The notes under the pieces: model-generated | The model's input: the letters and a program-made list of their open reading frames with translations, nothing else | The model's database searches: none | Told to the model about the DNA's origin: nothing | Assembly (NCBI GenBank): GCA_000149265.1 | Contig: CH003387.1 | Span: 186,154 to 250,153, forward strand | Reading direction: 5' to 3' | Source of the DNA: Ciona savignyi | Lineage: Eukaryota > Chordata > Ascidiacea > Phlebobranchia > Cionidae | Length of the DNA: 64,000 nt | Part shown: positions 20,559-32,018 of the stretch, piece by piece | Layout: each line of letters begins with the position of its first letter | Position numbering within the stretch: position 1 is the stretch's first letter | Translations under genes and position numbers: made by a program

Positions 20559-22473
20559 GTTATGGGTCCCATTTGGAAAAATGGGACACATTGTTTTTGT
20601 CCGTTTTTTCTTTTCTTTTTCGTCAAACGCTTGACAGGTATGATTTGTGGACCCGACATCTACCAAAAGGGGTAATGGATTCACAACAAAACTTGGTAAT
20701 TTGTTAGACGACATGGTCTAGAAATAAATGCACAGACTAAAATTTTGGGTGATAAATCCAGGGGAATTCCCCTGACACGTTAAAAACCAAAACGGTATTT
20801 TTTTTCTAAAAAATTAGCTCTTTTACGCATAGCGCTTTAACGATAGCTCCAATTTAAATTAGACGTGACAAAATGGAAGTGCATTAGTAACTGATTGAAC
20901 ACTTAAAATAAATAAAAAAATTACCTAGGGAAATACCCTAAAAATAAGATTTTGTTGTCAAATCATGATTGTGACAGGCATGCCATGTCGCCCCGACATC
21001 TATCAGAAGGAATAATAACTTCGCAATAAGACTTTGTTATTTTTTTGACAACATGATCTAGATATGCAAAAACCAAAATGTTGGGTGATGAATCCAGGGG
21101 AATTTCCCTGGCACGTTAAAAACCAAAACGGTATTTTTTTCTAAAAAATTAGCTCTTTCACGCATAGCGCTTTAACGATAGCTCCAATTTAAATTAGATG
21201 TGACAAAATGGAAGTGCATTAGTAACTGATTGAACACTTAAAATAAATAAAAAAATTACCTAGGGAAATACCCTAAAAAATAAAATTTTGTTGACAAATC
21301 ATGATTGTAACAGGCATGCCATATCGCGCCGACACCTACCAGAAGTAATAGTAAAATCGCAATGAGACTTTGGTATTTTTGACAACATGGCCTGGATATG
21401 CAGAAACCTAAATTTTGGGTTATAAATCCAGGGGTATTCCCCTGGCACGTTAAAAACCAAAACGGCAATTTTTCCTAAAAATTTAGCTTATTTGCGCATA
21501 GCGCTTGAACGGTAGCTCCAATTTGAATCAGATTTGATAAAATGTAAGTGCATTAGTAACTGATTTAACACTTACAAGAATTAAAAAAATTACTAAGGGA
21601 AATATCCTAAAAAATAAGCTTTTGTTGTCAAATCATGATTGTTACAGGCATGCTATGTCGACCCGACATCTACAAGAATAAAAAATGTATGCGCAATCAA
21701 ACTTTGTTATTTGTTAGACAACATGGGCTAGATATTCAGAAACTAAAATTTTGGATAATAAATCCAGGGGAATTCCCCTGAGACGTTAAAAACCAAAGCG
21801 GTATTTTTTCTAAAAAATTAGCTTTTTTTGGCATATTGCTTGAACGGCAGCTCCAATTTAAATCAGATTTGGTAAAATGTTAGACCATTAAACACTTTGT
21901 TCCAATTAAAAGAAAGAAAACATTTCTTAGGGTAATTCCTTTAAAAACGAAGATATGTTCTTGAATTATGATTGTAACAGGTATGCCGCCATATCGTACT
22001 GACATCTTCAACAAGGAGATCGACAAATCAGACAAGGAGATCGACAAATCAGATTAAAACATTAAGAATTGTTATATAACGTAACCCACATATGTAAAAA
22101 CAGAAACTTACGTATTAAACCCAGTAGAAACTTATCTACTAAACCCAGTAATTCCCTGAAACCACGAAAAACTAAAATCGGGCTGTTTTGGGAATTTAGC
22201 TTCATTTCAATACACCGCTTAAAAGAAAGCTTTAATTTAAAACATTTGTGGTGAAATGTTCGTAAATTTAAGACGTTTATTTTTTAATTTTACATGGAAA
22301 AGAAGTTTGGTTTAATAACTATGGGACCCATGCGTTTATGCTTGCAGAAACAAACTACATACTCAGTGTATAAAATACAAAATGAGGTTAGGGACCCTGT
22401 AGCATGAATATATAGCATACAACAGGTGTTTTACAAATAGTGGTGGTTAAACACGTGGTTGACACTCTCTAGT
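20559..22473 (-). mobile_element. Tandem-repeat element, copy B, opposite orientation
   Basis: Reverse orientation to copy A. From right to left: ACTAGAGAGTGTCAACCACG, leader, repeat units with landmarks at 21786, 21450, 21116 and 20780 (periods 336, 334, 336), A-rich tract, then a hairpin (GTCCCATTT, 4-nt loop, AAATGGGAC) at its end. About 130 bp of older element separates it from copy A, so A and B are two insertions, not arms of one palindrome. Confidence 0.8.
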
Positions 22474-22797
22474 TTATTTATCATTACTACTTAATAACGG
22501 TACTGTTTGCTAAATGAATTATCTTTCTGGCTTTAAAGATTAGTTTGAGAGGTTCTAAAACCGCATTCTAAGACAATTAATTTAACATAGCTAAAGCGCG
22601 AAAACGATTTTCTCGTATCCCACGCATTTCGCGAATCGTTTCAAAATCGTTAATTCGAACCCTGCAATATGTCACTGTCATGCTCGCGACCCCCAAGGGG
22701 GGCGCGCCCCTCAGTTTAAGAACCCCTGCTTTAACTGATCGTTTTGATTTTTATATTCGAACCGTTTTGACAGAAAGAAAAGGACGGGAAAACTGTT

Positions 22798-22908
22798 CAA
22801 ACGTAAAAACTGCTCGCTAACAATGTGGACACTATTTCTAACGCTGCCCCAAACACTAATCTTAATCCCCAACCTTACACTAACTTTTCATTTTGGTATG
22901 GAGTTTGT
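22798..22908 (+). repeat. CTAACCCTAAC-type repeat, third unit
   Basis: Shares AAAACTGCTCGCTAACAA, CTGCCCCAAACACTAATCTT and a TTTTGGTATGGAGTTTG end with 4776-5087. Confidence 0.5.
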
Positions 22909-23127
22909 CAATGAAGCGCCTTAAATAATTGCCATCGGGCGGGAAAATACGCATTGCTATGCTACCCTTGTTTGATTTTGAAACAAAAATATTTGAATCA
23001 TGTAATTCTTCCTACTATCTCCTGTCCGTCCTAACAGATGAAAATAACATGCTATTTATTTATGTTTTTTATTATATTTTCTTGAAATCATCTTTGAATT
23101 TCTCAGCTGAATTCTTCTATGACATGT

Positions 23128-23229
23128 ATTTCTTTCCAAATATGGTGTCATATTTCTTTCCAAATATGGTGTCATATTTCTTTCCAAATATGGTGTCATA
23201 TTTCTTTCCAAATATGGTGTCATATTTCT
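23128..23229 (+). repeat. 24-bp tandem repeat, four perfect copies
   Basis: Unit ATTTCTTTCCAAATATGG plus TGTCAT, four exact copies from 23128 to 23223 and a partial fifth. The unit length is a multiple of three, so it stays open in all frames, which explains the repeated peptide in any translation. Confidence 0.95.
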
Positions 23230-23339
23230 GCCACTGTTGAAATATTAAGAGATGTTTTAATAATAGATAGATGGGAGGAAATACACCAAGATAGTCTCCG
23301 CTAAAACATGGGGGTTGTATGTTGTTGTATTCAGCTAAT

Positions 23340-23460
23340 GATCTGACAGTGAGGCCATCGCAAGGTGACGGATGCTGCCTTCGAACTCGTCACCTTCCGA
23401 CCCAGGCCTGACGGGCTGTAATAGCCTCCGGCCGGCTTTTGCAATAACTACCCAGCTCAC
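23340..23460 (-). repeat. SINE type C
   Basis: Minus strand: GCCCGTCAGGCCTGGGTCGG, then AAGGTGACGAGTTCGAAGGC (B box). Related to 4100-4205. Confidence 0.45.
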
Positions 23461-23829
23461 ACTCTGTTAGTCAGTTAGGTAGAAAGAATTCTTGGATTCC
23501 CTACCTCCACATATCTAGCATATATAGTACGAAACAACCACAAAAGACTTACCACATACTTATCAGCCTCCAACCTGCCGGGAAATTTTTTATTATTTGT
23601 TTGACTGGCAATATATATATATTATGTTAAATATATATCATACAGTTATAAGAAAAACATAGATTAAAAATTTTACCCGGTTAAACAATATATACGGTAA
23701 TCTGACGGTTACATGTGTAAGAACGCTTCCTTAGGTATTCGCCAATAAATTTATTTGACCCTTGGTCGTGCGAGAACACTTCCTGATATTTACCATTCGA
23801 GGGAATAGCATAGTGCTAAGCGAATATTT

Positions 23830-23982
23830 TCAACCGATCAAAATCCGTACAAACCTGTCCTGATCATAAGACCATTTGTTGACGAAAACTGCGTTTGATC
23901 GTCGTCTTCTGAAAGGCACTCCAGAGCATTGCCCACTCATCAATAGAACGGCGAGAATGGCGAACAGAATTTTTCGATCCAT
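23830..23982 (-). CDS. Small secreted peptide precursor, 50 aa
   Basis: ATG at 23982, TGA at 23832-23830, 50 codons. Residues 1-21 form a good signal peptide: MDRK, a hydrophobic core ILFAILAVLLM, then SGQCSG with a likely cleavage after Ser20/Gly21. Residues 22-28 are VPFRRRR, a furin-type tetrabasic site, leaving SNAVFVNKWSYDQDR and a short tail. A TATA box lies 47-55 nt upstream. Either it is a complete 50-residue precursor releasing a peptide of about 22 residues, or AG|GTTTGT after Asp42 is a splice donor and this is exon 1 of a longer secreted protein; signal, propeptide, basic site, then SNAVF recalls vitamin K-dependent (Gla) precursors. No matching 3' exon was found. Family not identified. 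Confidence 0.55.
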   Translation of the reverse strand: MDRKILFAILAVLLMSGQCSGVPFRRRRSNAVFVNKWSYDQDRFVRILIG

Positions 23983-24028
23983 ATTGTCTTGATTAGAAGA
24001 ACTGTAATTTTATCTAGAAATACCCACC

Positions 24029-24037
24029 CTTTATATA
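24029..24037 (-). promoter_or_regulatory. TATA box of the secreted-peptide gene
   Basis: TATATAAAG on the minus strand, followed by GGGTGGG. It would place a start site about 25-30 nt downstream, giving a short leader of roughly 20-25 nt before the ATG at 23982. Confidence 0.55.
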
Positions 24038-24354
24038 CGCCAATTACTCAAGATTTCGATCCAGTTTTTCGCAGTAAATGATCGATCACGTGACCAGATT
24101 TCCGACTCAAAACAAACCTGCACACAGCTGAGAAAGAATTTTCATTTTGTGTTTATTAATTTTATTCGTCCAGTCTGTTTGGTCGTGTGTCTTTACTCCA
24201 TGTTCGTTTTAAACTCTTTGTCATATGCTTACGGAGTGGGCTGCTGTACGTTTAATTAATACAATCACATTTTAGTTTAGTATCTGAAATAATTTTTGAC
24301 CTTAAAACATTTACTACTAGTTCATTCAAATCGGGATTTTCTAGCACAGCTATT

Positions 24355-24480
24355 AAAATGTGTGGAAAAGCGCAATGGGCGTTGTTAAAACACGGGTAAT
24401 CGTCAGATTAACTTGCGCCCACCGTCGGGTTACCGTAGAGCTATTGCAGTGTGTTGTGTTTATCTTAGTACCAGCCAGAT
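24355..24480 (-). repeat. SINE type A, 3' part
   Basis: TAACTTGCGCCCACCGTCGG and AGCTATTGCAGTGTGTTGTG match the 1263-1515 copy; the tRNA head is missing. Confidence 0.65.
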
Positions 24481-24920
24481 ATAATTAGAAGACTTGGTTA
24501 ATTGCGTATGAAACTAGCAATATCTTTACAAAATATACAACACATTGCAATAACTCGGTAAACAAGACTTATAAGAGTACGGGATGATATGAATATTTGT
24601 TCATTCTTATTTAATTAAATAAAAAAAATATTTTAGGTATGATTAAATCAGTAAGAGGGTTTACTGCAGACCGCCGATCTGCCACAAGGGAAAATAGGAA
24701 GTAATTGATTTAACAACTTCCTAAAACACAACATGTCGGTTTTAACTTCCCAGCATTTTCTACTGACTTTTTTTGCGTAAGGAGCTTTTGTTGTTTTACT
24801 GATTTCGAATGCATTTGTTTTCATCTCCTTTTGCGAATAACGTGTAAAAACATTTAACAGATATTCTCACGTTTAAACAATTTTTTAACCATATTACAAA
24901 ATAAAATCATATTGCAACTA

Positions 24921-25411
24921 TACAGTAGGCTTTAGGGATAAAATATGACCAGCCGCTTATTAAGACCAATTTGGTACGATGCGGAATTTGTACATTTAAA
25001 AATGACTACTAAATTTTGGATAATATGACCAACATTTTCACCATCTCTCTTATTACAGTAGTTGTTTTCTCCCCGCACACTTATTTGTAACTTTCTCAAT
25101 TCAACATGCGTATATTCTGTACGCATGCTTGACGCGTGTGGGCTATGAACCATATCTTAAATGACGAAAAGTCACATCGCTATGACGTAGATTTACTAAC
25201 ACAGTCGTTTATGTATTCTTTGGTCTAAATTAAATCAACCAAAACGGTTTACAGCTGCCAACGTCACAAACTATTACTTCGGTTAAACGATGAGTTTGAC
25301 GGTATTTGGGCTTCACGTGAATAATGCCGATTTTTATGACCATTTGGATATTATGACCAAAATGATCTGGTCCCAAGGTGGTCATTTAGGGAAGCCTACT
25401 TACTGACTGTA
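24921..25411 (+). mobile_element. Tc1/pogo-type MITE with TA duplication
   Basis: Element about 24923-25409 flanked by TA. Left end CAGTAGGCTTTAGGGA then ATATGACC; right end, reversed, carries TAGGCTTCCCTAAATGACC. Internal repeats of TATGACCA near both ends. No transposase frame. Confidence 0.65.
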
Positions 25412-26660
25412 AACCCTTGTTTTTTAAAGTACATCAATAGTTATTTAACTCACCACGTCTATCTATGTAAATGTGTTTGTTTGTTTCTCTTTCGTGTCAA
25501 CTGAGTTTAAACGATAGTTTAATGACTTCCGTGTAGACCGGGATATTTTGGTGACACATATCGTCTTCGGTCTGTTCAGCTTGAGAGCATATTGTTGCGC
25601 CTATTCACCAACTATTTACAGCTTGAGAGGTTAATATGTATTCATTCCCTCGTCCCAATATTACCAGTGCAAACTTTTTTTTATAAGATTTAGGATTTTA
25701 TTGTTGCCTGTTGTAAATCAAGCTAGACGGCAATATATTTTACTTTATTGTTTGTGTTTGTTTGTAGCTAGCTTTGTATCACAAATTGGCGGTTTTGTAA
25801 TTCAAAATGACGTCACCATTACACACATGCGTTATTTTATTTTTTTATTAAAAAATGAAATCTGTTTTCTTAATTACCTAGTTGCGATAACTGCAAAGTC
25901 AAACCTATATAAACACTTTTTTTAAAGTGAATATTAGTTATCGACAGCTGACGTACCATAAGAAGTGTTTGTTTTGACGGAAACGTTTGAAATTTCCATG
26001 CCGGTATAAGCGGAAAAATCTGTTTTTTTGTTCTGATAGATATGTATATGCCGTGACTCAGTAGGTAGTAGTGATATAAATTATTTCAAATCCCAACTAA
26101 AAGATTATTGCATTTAAAATACGTTACAAAGCTGTGATGAAGCATTTCAACGGCATTTACATGCATGCATGCAGCCTTTCGGTCAACTAAAACTAAATTT
26201 AAACAATAATTTACAACGTTAAAATTAAAGTACAATATCCATTAAACTAAAATTTTGCATGTAACAAAATACTTACACGGTATAAGAGGTAAAGTAGCGT
26301 TAATACCTGGTCAGCGTAGATCAATACCGTGGTTGTGGGGATCATTTCAACAAATAATCCCACTGTGCTTTATTTAGTGAGTAGTGTTATGGAGTTGGAG
26401 TAGGATTATTCAGTTTCCCGATGGTGATTTGCTTAATACACAGCGAGGCAGATAGGTTTTGGCACAGTCCGCTGTCGGATCGGCTTTGTTGCTCCATATC
26501 ATTACAGGAGGCGCGCCAGTCCTGGCCAAAAACTCTGGTCATTGTGGAAGAAGTAAAACCAAAAAGAACTCTTCAGATTTGGGGTAACATGTGATTGATG
26601 TATTTTATGTGCGATAAACCCCTTGCTTGAACTTTAATTAAGACAAGGCATCGTTAAGGG
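25412..26660. other. Interval without recognised gene
   Basis: AT-rich. A 74-codon frame at 25701-25925 has a hydrophobic stretch but no family resemblance, promoter or splice support. Confidence 0.4.
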
Positions 26661-26669
26661 AACAACGTC

Positions 26670-26800
26670 TTAAATATACAACACACTGCAATAGCGCTCC
26701 TCTGCTAAGTCGAAGTTATCTGACGATAACCGGAGTATTTCGCAAATTTATCTGACGATTGTCCGTGTGGTTTTCTTGTGTTTTCACAATCACCAAGATA
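26670..26800 (+). repeat. SINE type A, 3' part
   Basis: ACAACACACTGCAATAGCGC and ATCTGACGATTGTCCGTGTG match the plus-strand 3' half of 55903-56190. Confidence 0.55.
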
Positions 26801-26904
26801 AAAAATGGAAACCCTCTTTGTATTTGCAAAAGACAATGCTTAAAATGGTGGCAGTTCAAACTATCTTACAAGATGAATAAATAATAAAACCCTAGCGCAC
26901 TTTA

Positions 26905-27110
26905 AGCGTACATCTTCGCGGTTAACTGCTGGCATAGTTGTCAGATCCGCTCGCGCATCTCATCGGGTTATCGGAGATATGACTTACAGTGTGTTATGTA
27001 CGATTGAGACGTTTCTTTAATTTTTAGTAGAACCCATTATTTCACTGGGTTTAGGCAATGTCTATTAACCAACCAGCTAGCGACCAGATTCAAACCAGAC
27101 CAATTAAACT
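26905..27110 (-). repeat. SINE type A
   Basis: Contains GTCAGATCCGCTCGCGC, CATCGGGTTATCGGAG, AGTAGAACCCATTATTTCAC and AACCAGCTAGCGACCAG, the same order as 1263-1515. Confidence 0.7.
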
Positions 27111-27389
27111 TCTAAGCATTTATAACGCGATATGTAATAATCAAGTTGCTTGATAGCAACATTCGTAAAGCAAGTTTTACATCATTTAATGTTTCTATAA
27201 TTTCTATTTCGACGAATATGGCGATTTTTGACTTAAAAGTTAATCATTGCATTTATCAGCATCTGCGATAAGGTGACGTCATTCTGCAACAAAACCCCAA
27301 ATCATTCTTAAATGTCTCAAGGTACGACGTAATTGAAGAATGTGCGGTTGGTCAGCTGATTATGATGACGTATTCGTCACGGGTTGCCT

Positions 27390-27850
27390 CAGTCAGGCCT
27401 GGTCATGTGCGACGACGAGAGACGGGCGTGGGTGGTATATATATAGTGCTTGGACTGACGGGACCTGAGTGGGCTGGTTTTATAAACCAGGCTTTGGAAG
27501 GCGAGAACACGACGTGAGAGGTCTGCCGGAAAACCAGCAGGAGACTGCGGCTAAAGTTCCGGTCATTGGTCTCACATTCGACACAGAAAGAACAGAACAA
27601 TAACCGGTTGGCAAGTCGCAAGAACCATAAAACGAACTGTCTATTTATTAATTAATCGCTTCGCGCTGTTATTACGACGCGAATCGCAGCGAAGCGGTCC
27701 AGAATCTAGAGTAAAGTGCATTGAATAATTAGAGTTTTTATTGACAACGTTTGACAATAAATAACAAACTTTCGGACAAGCGTGGACTCGGAGTCGCGTC
27801 AGCAGTCGAGCCACGCACGCAGCACCAAGTGAAAATCGCTTAACCTCCTA
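27390..27850. other. Possible solo LTR or promoter-like segment
   Basis: More GC-rich than its surroundings, with a TATATATATAG box at about 27438 and an AATAAATAAC poly-A-like signal near 27762 on the plus strand. That arrangement fits an LTR (U3-R-U5), but no terminal duplication or second LTR was identified. Confidence 0.25.
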
Positions 27851-28146
27851 ATATTGCTTAACGGTGTTCACACACAGGGGGAGGGTCAATCAACCGTAAG
27901 TGACGTTCAAAATCGAGGCGCAGTACTAGTCCTGACGGAGAATCAATCGGCCAGGCGGTCCCGGATAGGTTGCCCAGTCGAGTTCAGGTGCAGTTATTAT
28001 GCGCCTGATCGCACTGAACCGAAACATTTTAAACACGCTGAAACTGGAAATTCTTTGTGCGAAGTAGCCTAATTATGCAGTTCAGCACTGCTCTAGGTTA
28101 TAGTGATATCTATATTTAAAACAAAAACTAACTTTTTTTAGTAGCA

Positions 28147-28637
28147 TACAGTGGAACCCCGCTCAAACGGTCGCGTTAGCGGGGTGGTCGTGTTAGTGAA
28201 TTTTTATTTGCAGCAAGTTGTCGTCATATGTAGCTTAAACGTCTGCATTTTTACTAAATTTTGACCAAATGCCATTATTTTTATCAGATACTGCAGAATG
28301 AATTTAATACTAAAGTTTATCTTCCTTGCAGGATTCAGTTCTGTTTGCCACATTTTTTTGTGTGTGCGCTCATTTATTCTTATTGTTTTGATCATAAAAG
28401 AAATTTAACCTTGTTATTTTGGTGACAAAGGCAAATTATTTAGCACATGTGGTGGTCACTTTAGCGGAGTCAAATTTGAAGTTTTGGGCCAAAATATGGT
28501 GGTCCTGGTCTGGAAACCGGGGTGGTCGCGTTATTGAAACAGAATGCAATGCATTAATTACCATAGTAAATTAATTATTTGGGACCGCACTAAAGTGGTC
28601 CGCTGGTCGTGGTCTCCAAGCGGGGGGTTCCACTGTA
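28147..28637 (+). mobile_element. Pogo/Tigger-type MITE with TA duplication
   Basis: Element 28149-28635 (487 bp) between TA dinucleotides. It begins CAGTGGAACCCCGCT and ends AGCGGGGGGTTCCACTG. Several internal repeats of GTGGTCGCGTTA type. CAGTGGAACC inverted ends with TA targets are characteristic of pogo/Tigger elements. No transposase. Confidence 0.85.
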
Positions 28638-28639
28638 CA

Positions 28640-29420
28640 TCTTCTTAATATGAGGTTTATAGACTAGGCTGTAAAGCTTGGGCAAGTACGCTAGCCTCAA
28701 TTGCTCAATTCAATTTTTAGAAAGCAAGTAGCAGTAGTTCAAACACGATTTCCATAAAAACTGGACAGAAAAGGAAACAGATAGAATGACCTTATTGACG
28801 TTGCCAAACAGTTAAATTTGATGGAGCAGACGGACAGCAAATCTAGAGGGTGATTATGCAACAGACCACAGAAGAAATGACAAAAAGGTAACACATCATT
28901 TTGACATGTGTGTGTATAGCGCATGGGTCGGGGCAACAAGGCCCGTGAAAGGATTTCGACCGGCCCTCAGTACTGTATCTAACAATGGCCCAGGTCCGTC
29001 CGGCCCGCTGTCTGTATCCAACCACACACTAATGTGGTCCGACGCATCATTCCTAAAAGTTGGCTATCGCTCTACTCTTACCGGACTGTTATTGCGAGCT
29101 GGAAATAAACAATTGCCTTACGGAACAAACAATATAAGGTCAAAACAGAAAGGGTTGTAAACATCAGACAAGCTGTTATCAGTTACATTTAAATTTCAAA
29201 TATAAATCGATTTTATGAATTATTACGGATTATTATTAACCATGGAATATCTATGGAAAGAGAGTTTCAGTTTCGAGCATTTAACAAAAAGATTGGATAC
29301 CGAAGTATGTTTACAAAGGTTGGCAATAAAGCAGTATGTTTACTGTATGGTCAGAGTGTTGCGGTATTAAAATAGTACATACAATATTTGACGAAAAAAT
29401 ATCTAATTAAGTTATTGAAT
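28640..29420. other. Interval without recognised gene
   Basis: Overlapping frames around 28739-29160 occur on both strands with no domain, splice or promoter support. Confidence 0.35.
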
Positions 29421-29424
29421 ATTA

Positions 29425-29497
29425 TTCATCTAAATAATCAGGCCCACCAAGAACTTCATTTTCCCACATCTGGCCCGCCTACTAGAAAAGTTGCCTA
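29425..29497 (-). mobile_element. hAT-type end, inverted relative of 1000-1160
   Basis: Read on the minus strand, GGCAACTTTTCTAGTAGG and AAATGAAGTTCTTGGTGG match the end at 1000. Confidence 0.5.
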
Positions 29498-30490
29498 TAA
29501 GTCTTATTAAGCATTTTCAGACATTGGAACATGCTGTGCATGCAATTTTAGATACTTTTGTGATAGCTTTTTTTTCATGCCACACTTCCTCATTTCGGAT
29601 TTGATTCCGGGAAAGAGCCCCCACCTCGAATATTAGAGGGTTAGTAGTATGATGCAGAAGTTTTACCCCATTCATTGCTTGCTCATCTGAAGTGCGTCCC
29701 CCCAAAAGAAACATCGTCTGACGCCGATCACAGCAACAGACACCACCAGGAAACAGAACTGAACACTCCAGCCACGCACAGCATGTTGAAGAATCATCCT
29801 CTTCCCCGGAAACTCATTACGTGCATCAGGTAGGTATACAAACAACAGTAGACGTAATATCTGTACTTAGTCCGTACATAATAATACTGTTTTATGTCCA
29901 AAGGTAACTTCAAGACGAGCACAACGTAGAAGGCAAATGGCATCAGCTGCCTCAACGAAACAAGAGAGGGAAAGTATTCCAATTTTTGAGAGAGTCCATC
30001 TGCAAATATTACTGCTATGCTGAATGCCATTTCACAACTTGCAGACGTGTTGGAAAAAAGGTTTAGTTAGTTCACTATTTCATTTCTTCCGTTTTTGTTC
30101 TGTTTCTGTTCTCTCTTCTCTTGCGTTCACTATTTTTATTAATTTCAAGTTTATGAAAAATTCAAAAACGAATGAAGAAAACAAATTTACATTTCACTGA
30201 GCGACGAGGAGATACTGATAGTTCAGTATCCCTGGGAACATGGGTTTCCTCGCAAAGGTTGCATTATGCAACAAGCTGCAATAATGTATGGAGCTCCTTC
30301 TACATCATCATCATTTAATTGCCTTGTTAAAATCCCCCACAACTAAAATGACAGTTGTGACGTTTCTTTTAATACTGGTATTTAAACTTGTTTTTGTCAA
30401 CATTCTCGTTAATTTCTTGTTTTTTATTATAGGGCATATGTTCCCCTCTAGCTACTGAAGGGTTTTGATTTTACAGTTTTTTCTACCTAA
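29498..30490. other. Interval with a coding-like patch, unresolved
   Basis: On the plus strand 29720-29830 and 29905-30055 read as polar, Arg/Gln-rich peptide (VTSRRAQRRRQMASAAST) separated by a possible intron (AG|GTAGGT about 29829). It could be the C-terminus of a transposon accessory protein. No domain was recognised. Confidence 0.2.
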
Positions 30491-30494
30491 TTGG

Positions 30495-30598
30495 TGACAA
30501 GCATGTCTGTCCGGTCGAATGTAAGGCCATTAAAGGTTACCGGAGGCAGTGTTTGAGATAAGTGCCTGTCCCAAGGACACAGCCGACTAGCTTTAATA
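30495..30598 (-). repeat. SINE type A, fragment
   Basis: CCAAGGACACAGCCGACTAGC and GTTACCGGAGGCAGTG match parts of 1263-1515 with the middle deleted. Confidence 0.45.
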
Positions 30599-30769
30599 TA
30601 TTCCTTTGTTCTTATAATTTTCATACAATTGGAAAAGGAAATTGAAATAAGCTTCCTAATTACAGTATAGATCTGATTGGGGGTATATTTATTCTTCAGG
30701 GTGACTAAATAGCAACGGCGTCAATTTTGACCAATTTATCATTAGGGATTGTTTAAAGTTTAAAAAACC

Positions 30770-31930
30770 ATGCATGGGCAACCTGCGGGCCAAATCCGGC
30801 CCGCCAATAAATTTCTAGGGCTGTAGGCCTATGTAATATATTAATATTCATTTATTTTATATATTGTGTCTTACGTTCTCAAAATCGCTTTATTTATGTG
30901 TTTTTAGGTCACTTTAGTTTTTTTTATCATTAATTTGGCGTAAGTCCTGCTCAAATAGCCGAAGAAATGGCAGCTTTATAATAATGGCATAATCAGACCT
31001 ATGACGCAACAATCAATCGTGTTGGGCTAAACTTATCCCTTCAGTTACTGATTTTAGTTTGATAGGCAGTGAGGTTGTGTTGTCGGTGAACCTACATAAA
31101 TAACAAGTACCGAAGAAGTTTTTAATGTTTACCAATCTAGAATCGAACGGTTTTTAAGGTACTTTGAAAGGAAGTAGGTAAACTTGTTACTTGCGATAGT
31201 GTGTGATCGCAACGAAATTTCTAATAAACCATTTGGAGCGAATTCTCCAGTGTGCTGCTCCTAGCAGTACATACTTTGTCATACTGTAACTTTATCTAAT
31301 AATGTTGATATGCACGATTTTACTGCATTTCACTGCATAATTCACCAACAGAAAAATTGTTTCTACTATCAATTCCATCAAATCTGATTTATTACTGTGA
31401 GGGGCGAAGGTTGAGGAAAAATGTTAAAAAGGTTTTATGATCTCCGAGATGAAATTGCTATATTTATGGATATGAAAGGCATAATCATTCCGGAATTAAG
31501 TGATGATTACTAAGTTCGGGATCTTGCTTTTCTTGTTCATCAACTGTACAGTCATGTGAAAACATTTCAAAGCAAACTTCAACTGTGGTAAAAACAGCTT
31601 AGAAATGATAACACATTTTATTTCCCGACATTGGCTGGCTGTGGCAAATCAAAATGTGCTCCTAATGCTGATGAGCTCATATCCATGAATGAAGAATTTT
31701 TGATCATAGATTTCAAGATTTTAGATCACAAAACAGGCTCCAGAAGAATTCCAAATGGAATTGATTGAACTACAAGGAAATGATGATTTAAAGCGGGACA
31801 TGAAAGATTGATTATTCATTGCTTGAGTTTTATAAAAGGTTACCTGAAGAATCATTCCCAAAGATTTAGCCAGAAAGATATCTGCAAGAAACTGTTCAGC
31901 AAAATGAAGCACACTAAGTCAAAAACTAGA
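30770..31930 (+). pseudogene. hAT transposase relic, GTF2IRD2-like C-terminal part
   Basis: Near the left, ATGGGCAACCTGCGGGCC resembles the terminus of a CAGGGGTGGGCAACCTGCGG hAT. From 31423 the plus strand reads LKRFYDLRDEIAIFMDMKG, PELSDDY, VRDLAFLVHQLYSHVKTF and a following QSKLQLW, with stops between. This is the conserved C-terminal half of hAT proteins related to GTF2IRD2/EPM2AIP1. N-terminal and catalytic regions are missing. A TAA near 31511 and later stops inactivate it. Confidence 0.65.
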
Positions 31931-32018
31931 TCAACTAAGAGTGGCCGCCACCAGCATAGCACAAAAAATTGACACGTTGGTGAAAAAGCACCAAGCCCAG
32001 ATTTCTCATTAGAAAGTA

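Larger units (their letters stand above)
18685..22664 (+). mobile_element. Disrupted CAGGGTT-type element
   Basis: Left part matches 52638-52790 (TTCGCGAATTACAAAATTTA, GATTTTGCGCAC), the middle part 20311-20440 matches its centre (GCCATTATGCGTTA, TTTATTTATGATTGGCG), and the right part 22480-22664 matches its end (GGTACTGTTTGCT, ATTCGAACCCTG). The three parts are in order and separated by the two tandem-repeat elements. Confidence 0.75.
18539..22736 (+). mobile_element. hAT shell element with 8-bp TSD, heavily nested
   Basis: Outer element 18547-22728. Termini CAGTGGTTCTTAAACTTT and TCAGTTTAAGAACCCCTG are inverted. Perfect 8-bp duplication CTTTAACT at 18539-18546 and 22729-22736, central TA. 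No transposase gene; almost all of its 4.2 kb is later or co-mobilised insertions. Confidence 0.9.

Noticed and set aside
18807-22473. One giant palindromic foldback element
   Set aside because: The two arms are separated by about 130 bp of the older CAGGGTT element in its normal order, and a third copy stands alone, so these are independent insertions.
23119-23304. Frame with repeated peptide
   Set aside because: Produced by the 24-bp tandem repeat, whose length is a multiple of three.
25701-25925. Possible small membrane or secreted protein
   Set aside because: The hydrophobic stretch is not at the N-terminus in signal-peptide form and there is no promoter or splice evidence.
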